Assembly: GCA_018466975.1 (NCBI GenBank)
Contig: CM031557.1
Span: forward strand, 1,550,001-1,614,000
Direction: 5' to 3'
Source: Sparassis latifolia
Taxonomy: Eukaryota; Basidiomycota; Agaricomycetes; Polyporales; Sparassidaceae
Length of the DNA stretch: 64,000 nucleotides
Part shown: positions 22,530 to 31,936 of the stretch, in pieces
Numbering within the stretch: the first letter of the stretch is position 1
Layout: every line of letters begins with the position of its first letter
Position numbers and translations under genes: made by a program
Notes under the pieces: model-generated
The model's input: the letters and a program-made list of their open reading frames with translations, nothing else
What the model was told of the DNA's origin: nothing
The model's database searches: none

Positions 22530-23060
22530 CAGAAATATACCTATGGCGGTGGGCCGATGGCTGTATAATAGCCCCAGTGGTGGTGGGCTGATCGCTCAGA
22601 ACACTACCTATGGTGGTCGGCCCATCGCTCAGAACACTACCTATGGCGGTGGGCCGATGGCTGTATAATAGCACCATGGCGGTGGGCCGATTGCTCAGAA
22701 CACTACCTATGGCGGTGGGCCGATCGCTCAGAACACTGCCTATGGCGGTCGGCCCACCGCTCAGAACACTACCTATGGTGGTGGGCCGATGGCTGTATAA
22801 TAGCACTGTGGCAGTGGGCCGATCGCTCAGAACACTACCTATGGCGGTGAGCCGATCGCTCAGAAATATACCTATGGCGGTGGGCCCATCGCTCAGAACA
22901 CTACCTATGGCGGTGGGCCCATCGCCCAGAACACTACCTATGGAGGTCGGCCCATCGCTCAGAACACTACCTATGGCGGTGGGCCGATGGCTGTATAATA
23001 GCGTCATGGCGGTGGGCCGATCACTCAGAAATACTCCTATGGCGGTGGACCCATCGCTCC
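22530..23060 (-). repeat. Right subterminal repeat array of the KDZ element
   Basis: About 17 copies of a roughly 33-bp unit made of TATGGCGGTGGGCCGAT joined to CGCTCAGAACACTACC; a variant unit ends in GGCTGTATAATAG. The GGCGGTGGGCC core is the complement of the core repeated at 3958-5045. A long minus-strand frame crosses the array and joins the gypsy pol start, but the Gly-Pro-Thr-Ala-Ile-Gly repeats it would encode are a by-product of the array. Confidence 0.88.
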
Positions 23061-23111
23061 AGCCTTCCCTTCGTCGCCATGAGCCAATCGCTGACAGCTC
23101 CTTACACAGAC

Positions 23112-23198
23112 CAATGGGCCGACGTCCGCTGGCAGTCCAGTTCATGACAATGTCAGGGTAAATGGGAGTCCAGTTCACAAACATGACTGAATGGGCTG
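23112..23198 (-). repeat. Right terminal inverted repeat of the KDZ element
   Basis: This is the complement of 3870-3957. The nearly perfect inner part runs from 23112 (CAATGGGCCGAC) to the TAAATGGGAGT near 23158-23168; the outer 30 bp are more divergent but keep ACATGACTGAA. It ends at 23198, directly before ATTCAGG. Confidence 0.9.
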
Positions 23199-23205
23199 AT
23201 TCAGG
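23199..23205. repeat. Target site duplication, right copy (ATTCAGG)
   Basis: This is identical to 3863-3869. The next base differs on both sides, so the duplication is 7 bp as seen; an 8-bp duplication with one later mutation is also possible. Confidence 0.88.
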
Positions 23206-23565
23206 TGGGTGGGGTGTGAGTACTGGTAAGGATGCTAGGGGATCCTCTGAAAACTTCCGAATAACACGTGCATCTTCTAGAAAAACTCCTGGTACTGGCT
23301 TGACTTTACGATCCACTCGCTTATAAGCACCATAGACTTCTGTGCCCATAAACATAAAAACTTCTTCATCGGGGTCCTCCCACTCCTCCTGGAATAATGC
23401 TGGGTCCAATGGAACATGAGCAGTACTGGTCTCTTGAATCTCAATGTAGTGTGCATTTGCCTTAGTGGCAACACTGCACGATGATCTGCTATAATCACTG
23501 GTAACAGAATGCAGGGTAGGTGTAGGCGCGCGCATAGTGGGTGTTTGTATATTGGTGTACTTCAT
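23199..23565 (-). pseudogene. gypsy pol, N-terminal part, cut off by the KDZ insertion
   Basis: The pol frame starts with ATG at 23565 (MKYTNIQTPTMRAP) and reads through FMGTEVYGAYKRVDRKVKPV, PGVFLEDARVIRKF and DPLASLPVLTPHPPE before it meets the KDZ TIR. These motifs are the usual lead-in to the reverse transcriptase of Agaricomycete gypsy elements, and the next expected residues (FVPGNRITQERM) are found at 3869 leftward. The start lies 390 bp downstream of the gag stop in the same frame, so pol may be a separate ORF or be reached by splicing or re-initiation. Confidence 0.88.
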
Positions 23566-23955
23566 GTGTTAATAGTGTGGTGCGCCATCCCCTGCCTCTC
23601 CATATTTTTGTGTTATAATTTTTCCCTGTTTATTTTATTTTTCTGGACCTTTCAATCTCTTTCTGATCTCTGCACACATAGATCTGGGTTTTTCTCTTCC
23701 ACTTTTATTGCTGAGCACTGCAAACAAAATACAACTGAAACCCATCTACTATACTACATGTAGTATAAAATGTCCACAGCTATCATACAGTGCCCATCCA
23801 AAACCTTTGTAAAGTACAATGACAGGCAAGAAATGGTGAAGGTGAACAGCCAAGATGGACATATACATTCAGTCACAAAATGAAAATGGCCATGAATTCA
23901 GAAATCTCGCACATAATGTACAGTAGAAGGCCATAAATAAATTGGAAACGTACAT
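23566..23955 (-). other. Spacer between gypsy gag-protease and pol frames
   Basis: These 390 bp lie between the TAA that ends the gag-protease frame (23958-23956) and the pol ATG at 23565. They are AT-rich with several stops in all frames and a CTACTATACTACATGTAGTAT near-palindrome around 23748-23765. No gene is seen. The sequence may help translation of pol or act as a subgenomic promoter; nothing proves it. Confidence 0.5.
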
Positions 23956-26900
23956 TTAGTGCCCATCCCCTGGAAGGTATGGGTACTTGCCATAACCGCC
24001 CAGGTTGACACAAATAAGCTGATCAATGATGAAGGCAGAGCCTTGCGCAGGAGGCCTGTAAAACAAAAGGACTCTAATGATCTCCAGTAGAGTGGCATGA
24101 TCTTCTTCCCCTGTGGACCAATCAACAGTGTAGGCTTCTGGAAGAGAGTACATCATGTGGACTTCCATGAGGCGTGTAACCTCAAAAGGCCATAGGTAGA
24201 CATTGGAGGTGCCCATAAGCTGATGTCCATGTGTATCGATGTCCTCAAGCTGGAGCTGGGTTAGGTTCACACCCATAAGCTGACCAATGTGAGTGTGTCC
24301 CCAAGCAGAATGAGCCAGGTAGTCCGCATTGTGGGCAAGAACACCCTCGACCTATCCTTCCTGCTCTCTGCAATCTGCCAATCCTTCTGCATGTGCACGT
24401 CCAACCACAGCCTGATAGGCCATAATGAACACACCACGACGCTTCTTGATTTCCATGATATCACCATCTCCAGGAGATTCATCTGTATGAAGATGATAGC
24501 AGACATACTCCAAAATGGCTGCCAAGCGAGGAGTCGGTTCCTGTGTCTGATTCGCATATGTGTAGAACTCTTCAGGATCTGGTGCCACATGAACATGATC
24601 GGTGTCAGAGACAATAAGCGGTGATGTCGGTGATGGGGGAGAAGTGTACGCAGGTGGCGGTGAAGGTGACTGTGGCTGATACGATAGTGACCGCAATCTA
24701 GCAGCTGTCGAAAGTGTCTCCTCATCATCATCAGATATCAAGTTGATCACCTCTCTTGGTCCCATAGACGTCTCTCGAGAGTGTGCCTCAGTAGCTCCAT
24801 TCTCCATGACTCCATTCGCAACTCCGATCGCAATTGGTCCATTCCCTATAACTCCAATCGCAACAGGCGACTGTTCATGGCTATGGCTGCTCTGAGCAAC
24901 CGCATCAATGGTGGCAGCAATGGCCATCACTTGGGTCACAGCTTCCTCGATCGTCACCTCGGGTGAGTAGCGACGTGCAGATAATGCACTTGATGACCGA
25001 GAAATGGGCGAAGATGTGCCTTCTCAGCCCGGAGGAGGTACACGTCTAATCACAATCTGTGAATCCTGTTCCAGAACTGTCCATCCAACTGGCCGGGAAC
25101 GATATGCTGGTGGATCCCTCGAAGAATGTCTAGAAGCATGCCTGGGAGAAGCACGTCGGGGAACATGTGCTGAAGGAGGGTGGTGTGGCACTAGACGATT
25201 TGGCAGAACGTAAATCTCCAATGGCCGAACATCATGAACCAACAGCGAAACAGATAAGTCCAGTACAGAAGGTCGCAGGGCAGGATCTTCGTTCTGAGGG
25301 TCAGACATGGCTGGCTGAGGATCTATGGGGGGCAAGAAAAGGAATTCCATCGCAGCCGGTGAGCTATAATCCTCAGCTCTGAGTTCTCGTGCCTCATCGA
25401 GATTCATCGTGGCAATCTGAATCTCTCCCCCTTGCAAATTCTGACTCTCCGTGGTGTGATCTCCGCTAGTCTCCATATTCTCTCTAGTATTCTCTGTATT
25501 CTCGGGTTCTGTACTTTCCGAGCTCTCACTCTGCACTGGCGACTGATGCTGATTTCATATTCGCATGCAATGAGTCAGTCGGATCCGCGCGTCGCTCGAT
25601 GCTGTTCGTTCTGACTCCTGCATGTCTTTCGAGAGTGCCGCGGGCCTGCCAAGTCCTCGGGGCAGCAGCAGCCTTTCCCTATCTCCCGGTAAGCTCCTTC
25701 CTATCTCTTGCATCATTCGGGTGTAGTACAATGCTGCTAATGCAACTCGGGCCAGATCATCGGGGTCGGCAACATTCTCTGGGACTTCCGGCATCACAAG
25801 AACTTCTTGCATGATTCTGTATTGGCCTTCAGAATTCAACAAAGAAAAAGGTATGTCTTCTGTTTCTTCTTCCTGCATTTCCGGACCAGCACATGCAGCA
25901 ATTTCGTGCAAGGTTGCGTGCGTCGCGCAGGCTCTACACGCAGTCTCGTGGGCCTTGGGACTTCCATGGGTGCATTTCACTTTGGTTCCGTTAATGTGCA
26001 CTAATTTGGGACTTCCGCAGGCCTCAACACTCGTGCTCTCGGGTCCAGGCAGTCGCGCACTCTGCGCATCGTCCTCGGTCAATGCGCGGCTTCCCTCTTG
26101 CATGGCGTTCGGCCCGCTCACGCTGCGCACATTGTCTCCAGCACTAGCGCACGATGAGTCGCTGGCCACCTCAAGTCCTTTTCCTGCATAGCCTCCTGGT
26201 GCCGCAATACCTTGGTAAGTTGCCACTTCTTCTTCTGCCTTGCTGACTTCATCTTTCACAGCTTTCTTCTGCCCAGGATTTGCACAAAACAAACCGCGAG
26301 AATTCTCGCTGTTGCGGGCGCTCGCGCCGCGCGGCTTGAGTTCGTCTGCAGTTTCGGGTCCTGCAATGAACTGGCAGTGCGCTATTTCATCGTTTGCTTG
26401 TGTACTAATCTCTTCTTCATCTAGATCCATCGCTTCAGGGCTTGCACAGCAGGAACTATGGAGGCTTGCACTTCCTGGGGTGTTCATACTGTGAACCCAC
26501 CCCATGGAGTCTTCTCTGCTACTGAGTGCTGAAGATGGGTCCTGGTATGTTATTCCTGTTTTGTTCTGCATGCTAATATCATTTTCTACAGCTTCTTCTA
26601 CCCCAGGGCCTGTGGAAGATAAACCCTGCGAGTTTGCGCGCGCACGGGCGCTTAAACGACGCGCCACTCGAAGTCCTTCTCCTGTACTAGCAGGAGCAAT
26701 CCAAGGGTCCAGGTAAGTCGATAATGCTTCGTTCTGTTCACTAATATTTTTTCCTACAGCTTCTTCCAGTCCATAGCCGGTGGAAGATGAACCAGGCGAG
26801 TTTGCGGAGATACGGGCACTTAAACGACGTGTTCCTCCTCCTGCAATATCTGGGCCATTCCAGGGCATCCTGTAAGTCGTTCCTAGCTTGTTGTGCTTGC

Positions 26901-29900
26901 TAATATCCCTTTTCATAAGTTTTTCCAATCCACAACCGGTAGAAGATAATCCCTGCGAGTTTGTGCGGACACGGGCGCTTAAATGGTGTTCCACTCCAAG
27001 TTCTTCTCCTGCAGCAGACAAGGCATTCCTTGGGTCCATGTAAGTCAATCCTGGCTCGTTCTTCATGCGAATATTAATCTCCATAGGTTCCTTTGCCTTG
27101 CAGTCTGTGGAGGATGAACTATGCCTGTTCACACTGTCACAGGCACCTGCACTCTGCAGCCATCCCTTGACTGTACTTCCAGCATCCTGTGCTGCAACAG
27201 CAACTTGGTATGATACTCCTTCTGTTCCCTGGCTGCTAATCTCTTCTTCTGCAGGGTATTGCAATTCTGGAAGGATCTGCAGATAATTGGAAATGCTTGA
27301 AGGTCCATATTGGTGAGTTTGTCCCCATTCATCCTCTGCCATGCTGATTGTCTCATCCACCATACACCAATCTTCATCCTGAGTCTGTACAGGTTCTTCA
27401 AAACTGGCCATGTCCAATTGCTTCTCATGCAAACTTTCCAAAATAGGCAAGTTTGCATGTTGACCATGTTGTATTTGCCTGCTAACCACCATTGCTTTAT
27501 GGGGTAAAGTAGGTGTTGTTCCAGGTCCAGTAGGTGTTCCTGTCTGTGAGGAATGTGGTTTTGAGGCCCCTACACTTTCTGCCTGGTTCGTAGCAATCCA
27601 TGATTCTGCCTTGACTGTAGTAATAGGTGTTGGCAGTGGTACCGGTGGAATAATATATATTTTGTCTGAATGACTGAACTGAAACTGCTGATTCTCTGTA
27701 GGAATGGATGTCCCTTCCATGCCTAATTCACTGGTAGTTGAGGTGTCTTCATACGGGTCGTATTCCAGAGGTATAGCATGATCTTCAGTTTGTGGATACA
27801 GTTTTGCGCCAAGGAACATGAATGGCTTGTCTCCAGCAATTATGGCCTTTCTTGCAGAAAATGTTGCTCCAATGGTCCTGGGTTTAGCAGGGCATTCTTC
27901 TGGTACACTGTCTATATCCATATCTAAATCCTCATGTAGATCCTCATGTGACTCTCCATGTAAGGTTATAAGTGGTGGAAGTTGGTCCTCATCATCCCAA
28001 TCCTCTGTAGCTTCTTCTACCAGTTCCAATGGCTCATTCTCAACCATCTCCCAGTCTTCTTCTGCTGTTTCTTCTGACACATCTGGCAGGTCTGGCGAGA
28101 AGTAATAAACTTGAAGTGATGGTTGTAATACAACTTCTTCCATGTTCCATACAGATGGATCATAGCTCCAATGAGAGTCAGATCCTTCTGGTGTGACCAG
28201 GAGTTCATGACGGACAGCCAGATTCTTGTCCTTGAATAATAGATATGTTCCATCTGCCCGTTCATTAATGGACACATAGTTTCCACGCTGCCAAGGGCGT
28301 CCAAGAAGCAAATCGAAAGGGACTTGTTCTCCAATATAGAGGCTTGCCCAAGTAACAAGGCCTCCACAGGTAAGTGGTACATTCTCGACCAGTCCGTGCA
28401 GGATTCCTGATCCTCCATTTGCATCGGACATACCAACTGACATGGTCAAATCCAATGGTCTTCTAATAACGTGCTTCCATAGCTTCTTGCTAACTATGTT
28501 TAACTGTGATTCTGTATCCAGTATAGCTTCAATGGCGTAATTATCACATTGCATGCGAATCCGAATCAATGTGCCCCGCACCTTGGTCAGAAAAGAGTGG
28601 GCGACTAGATTAACTGCAGTTGCATGGGAAATGGGTGCCTTAGGCTTGAGCGCATCTTGCAAATGGTGTGTCATTTCCTTGGAAATTCCAAAGACTTCTC
28701 CAACTGCAAGTGTAACTGGAGTGTTGAGGACTTTGCTCAGGACTTGTAACTGGTCAACCTGAGATTGTACTCCACTCTGCTTGGGTACACGTTTCATCTG
28801 CTCGTCCTTGGCTTCCTTCTCCTTTACAACTGCTTGCCCTTTCTTTGCAGTTGCCTTTGGCTTTGATGCTCATCCACGTGGGTCCAAATCGTCTGACATG
28901 ATCTCATCACTGTCATCTGGATTAAAGACTATGGGGGCCGACACATCAATGGGTCTCTGCTGTTCCCATGCACGTAGTCTCTCCTTTTCCTTTTGCTGAA
29001 TTGGAGCTGGGACTTCTGGGACAACTGGCACCTGTTCCATATTGCCCTGCTTGGCTCGCAACCTAGTTGTAACACCTTCTGGTTTCTCTGCATCCTTGGT
29101 TCTTCCAATCTTCTCTTGAACCTTCAGCGGTGGGACTAAAACTCCATCAAAGATCTCCTTGCGAGCCTTTCTTGCTTCCTTCTCTCCACGAACTGCTGGC
29201 ATAACAAGAACCTTTCCCGCATCCTCTGTATGGCTAGGTCTGATGAGATGATCGTAGTCATCATCATCGGACATATCTGTTACATCTTCCACTCTTGTGC
29301 ACAGATCATTGCGAGAATCAATGCTGCTAAGAGTAACCAGATGAGACTGTAAGGAAAGTTGTCGGTGTATAGCATCAATCCAGGTTTCTTGATAATTCTT
29401 GTAGATGTGACTGCCATCACTCATGACCAGCCAGTTGCCTGCATCTCGCCTGATAACACCTTGAGAGATCAATTCATCTATCTTCAGGCACTCTCGTATT
29501 CCATGTCCTGTTCCTCCGCAACCATAGCATTGCATGTCTGTGGCTGGAGGGGGTGCTGGACCACTTCGTGGACGTGACAGAATTGGTGTAGGGTTTGCAG
29601 ACATATGAGGAGGGACTTGTCGTATAATAGGTGTGGGTTTAGGCAGTGGGGGTGTGGTGTTTGGCCTGCGCACAATTGTAGACACCAAGGGATCCATCTT
29701 GCATGCTCGGTAATATAGCAATCCATAATCGGGATCATCCAGTGACAACCGATTAAGCTGGCGAACAAGGTCTTCAACCTCCTTGTCTTTTCGCTTTTCT
29801 ACTTGGACTGCTTTATTCCTGGCAGCATGTGCCTTACGAACACCTTCTTCATCATCATCTGAGGTTTCTGCATGCTTCTTTGGCTTCATAGACTTCTTCT

Positions 29901-30651
29901 TCTTATCCTTGCTAGCCTTCTTCTTCTTCGTCTTATTCTTCTTGTGAGTATACCAGTCCGAGTCAGAGTCAGAGTCATTTGATGAGTCTGATTCTGAGTC
30001 TGAAGGTTTCTCATCGTCATTCTCCAAGTCTTCATCATCTGAGGGTAGCCTATCCTGGTCAAAGCGACTGCGCTGCAACAATGCCTCTGCCTTCAACTTG
30101 ACTTCACCAGTAGTAAAGGGTTTAGTCATGTCATGGGTGGGATCTGTGGCAAGTAATCTTGGCTCAAGCTTGCTTCTGAAGCTTCAAGGTATGCCTTTCC
30201 AGAAGTACAAGTCCTGTTCATCACTTGAGATACGCATATTGTTGACCAACCATCCTGCAATAGTAAGGAAGTTTCGAGTATACTCTCGCCACTGTCCAAG
30301 GTTCTTCATTGTTGGCTGTTTCCGCATCTCCTTCACATACTTCTCCAAATCCTTGTATGTGTATTGGTGCTTGTCTCGTTCCACATCAAAGTAGGTGAGA
30401 ATGTCTTGCTTGAAGGCATCCCAGTTATGTGCAATGTAGGAGGGTAGGCATTCCATGAACTGTCGCACTTGGCGCGAGCAGTATTGGGTAATGTTCTCCA
30501 CCTTTTCATCATCACTTGTAATGCTAAGCTGACTGCAAAGTCGCTCGTAGTGTTGGAGGAACCTCAACACATCCGCATAGCTTCCTTTAAACTTCTTTGG
30601 TGCACCCTTCAATCCTATAACTGGTAGTCCAGCAACTCCTGTAGTCACCAT
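23956..30651 (-). pseudogene. gypsy gag-protease and long extra region, five premature stops
   Basis: One frame of about 2230 codons reads leftward from ATG 30651. The gag domain comes first (KKFKGSYADVLRFLQHYERL, FWKGIP). Next are an acidic stretch, a Lys-rich tract and the CCHC zinc knuckle CYGCGGTGHGIREC near 29515. An aspartic protease follows (ILDTESQLNIVSKKLW near 28520; FDLLLGRPW near 28310). The protease active site reads D-T-E where D-T-G or D-S-G is required. About 1400 further codons of acidic, repeat-bearing sequence of unknown function follow, ending near NLGGYGKYPYLPGDGH. In-frame stops are TGA at 30186, 28872, 25557 and 25026 and TAG at 24354 (leftmost base of each is two lower). 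All sit where CGA or CAG fits. Confidence 0.85.
26200..27070 (-). repeat. Degenerate ~55-residue coding repeats in the gypsy linker
   Basis: Within the gypsy polyprotein four to five repeats of about 165 bp encode variants of LSARxRANSQGLSSTGxGLE, followed by an EDIS-N segment and a Y-x-D/M-P-W segment. The cores lie near 26980, 26820, 26650 and, more diverged, 26310. The unit does not resemble a known enzyme domain. It may be a flexible or protein-binding region. Confidence 0.65.
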
Positions 30652-30825
30652 ATTAACTATAACTGTACTGCAAATAGGTCCTGTCTTCTATAACTGGGCT
30701 GTGTTGTGACCATAGGACTATAATGACAATAGTCAAGGTAGTATGAGTGGTGATTGTTGATAGCAGTGGAAGGATAAGGAAGTGTATATATGGTGACAAC
30801 TGATGTCCAATATAACAGCAACTAT

Positions 30826-30845
30826 CCCCCTCGCGGTGGGCTCCA
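30826..30845 (-). other. Probable primer binding site of the gypsy element
   Basis: Four bases inside the 5' LTR edge, the minus strand reads TGGAGCCCACCGCGAGGGGG; on the plus strand this ends in CTCCA. A start with TGG, complementary to a tRNA CCA end, at this spacing is what a primer binding site should look like. I did not identify the matching tRNA. Confidence 0.6.
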
Positions 30846-30849
30846 CTGA

Positions 30850-31936
30850 TGTCGTACCAGAATCGGGTTTCTGCCGTGGTTCACCGGGTGAGTCCGTCAC
30901 CGGGCTATCGCGGTCGTTCGTTTATTTGTTTTTGAGGGATAATATGTTACACTAGAATAGGACAATTGGGTCACCTGTCACTCCTATAAACCTTGTCTGT
31001 TAAGAGGGTAGTAGAGGGTTAGCTAGATTAAACTGTGTCTTCAATTGCCAGATGATTGATATTCAAATCAACCAAGCACTGAGACCAGAATCAAGTAAAA
31101 TCAAGCTGAGAGTCAAACTTCAATACTGTCAAGTCAAGTCTTCTTTAGAATCAAACACTAGTAGCTCCAAGCTGATCACATTCAACTGTACTGTAAACTG
31201 AACTGGTAACTGTATAGCTCTGCAGCGGCTCTGCAGGGCACTGAACTGTGGTGACTGGGGGTAAAGCAGTGACACAGAAAAGAAGGGGGAGAGGGGGGGG
31301 CCTTTATATATGATCCCAAACCCTCTTACAAAGCCTGATTATGTAGCTTACTAAGTATTAATCATTCCTAATTGGTCCTAGTCATTCCTAGTCATTCTGA
31401 GTCACACTGACTCGTATTTGTCCAGGACTCTTGACAAATTGCACTGTCCAATAGCACAAACCTCTCCCCAACCTGATCGTCCACTAAAATTCAACACATT
31501 TGATGGTCTCCCTCTTCAGCCCTTTGTGCCATTCCCACAGTGAGTCACCTAGGTGAACCTGCGACAAATGGTATGCCGAATTTGGGTATAATGAAGTGTT
31601 TCATCTTTGACTCATTCGTTTCATCTTCTTTCCTCATCCAATGGCAGAATCCTCTCTATGTCTAACCCAACATGGCTAGTACTGTCTGTGAGTCACTTGA
31701 ATAGGCTTGGGCTAGGCTGTGGAAGCCTAGAATCTGCCTGCTTGATACTTGAAAGTGCGCAGTTTGGGCTTGATTATGTAATGATTGCCAAAATAGGCAT
31801 CCACTACCAAATCTGGCAAACCACTTGCTGCTTTGGGAAGTTCCAGTCTTCTTCGGCTTCTATACTGATTGTTTGACTTCTGGTAACCTGGTAACATATT
31901 TCATGTCCACAAGCCAAACACTATTGGTGCGTGACA
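30850..31936 (-). repeat. 5' LTR of the gypsy element (1087 bp)
   Basis: The plus strand starts TGTCGTACC at 30850 and ends GCGTGACA at 31936, giving TGTC..GACA termini. Bases 31267-31936 equal the partial LTR at 1-666. The inner end (30850-30965) is also recognisable in a second, diverged copy at 39815-39929. On the minus strand a TATATAAAGG box lies at 31301-31311, in the expected place for the LTR promoter. Confidence 0.9.
31301..31311 (-). promoter_or_regulatory. TATA box of the gypsy LTR promoter
   Basis: The minus strand reads ATATATAAAGG followed by a run of C (G on the plus strand). The same site in the 3' LTR is at 31-41. It is the only clear TATA box in the LTR and faces gag. Confidence 0.6.

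Larger units (their letters stand above)
3870..23198. mobile_element. 19.3-kb KDZ-class DNA transposon carrying a TET/JBP gene
   Basis: This is a complete DNA transposon: a 7-bp target duplication, imperfect 88/87-bp TIRs starting CA, inverted subterminal repeat arrays of about 1.1 and 0.5 kb, and seven genes. In order they are a Ser/Pro-rich protein (-), a Cys-cluster/coiled-coil protein (+), an HMG-box protein (-), a TET/JBP dioxygenase (+), a short coiled-coil-like remnant (+), the KDZ transposase (+) and a 206-residue protein (+). Known background: KDZ transposons of basidiomycetes are often linked to TET/JBP genes and to a divergent HMG-domain protein. Fifteen premature stops and several frameshifts break six of the seven genes, so this copy would need transposase in trans. 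The motif TGGCGA or its complement recurs throughout the element, in genes and introns alike. Confidence 0.93.
1..31936 (-). mobile_element. Ty3/gypsy LTR retrotransposon, split by a KDZ transposon
   Basis: This is one LTR retrotransposon read on the minus strand: 5' LTR (30850-31936), primer binding site, gag, protease, a long extra region, then reverse transcriptase, RNase H and integrase ending at 793, followed by the 3' LTR, which runs off the left edge. Removing the 19.3-kb insert and one target duplication leaves about 12.6 kb inside the window. The domain order PR-RT-RH-IN is the Ty3/gypsy order. The RT region is of the type common in Agaricomycetes, with SRWFCVLKK, VHDLQPLN and FIDD motifs. 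The element carries eight premature stops, one pol frameshift and the nested insertion, so it cannot be autonomous. The 5-bp sequence just right of the element is GCGTA; the matching left copy lies outside the window. Confidence 0.93.

Noticed and set aside
22459..23160. Long minus-strand frame with many Gly-Pro-Thr-Ala-Ile-Gly-Ser-Val repeats that joins the pol start
   Set aside because: It is translation of the KDZ right TIR and 33-bp subterminal array. The frame is open only because the unit length is a multiple of three and lacks stops.
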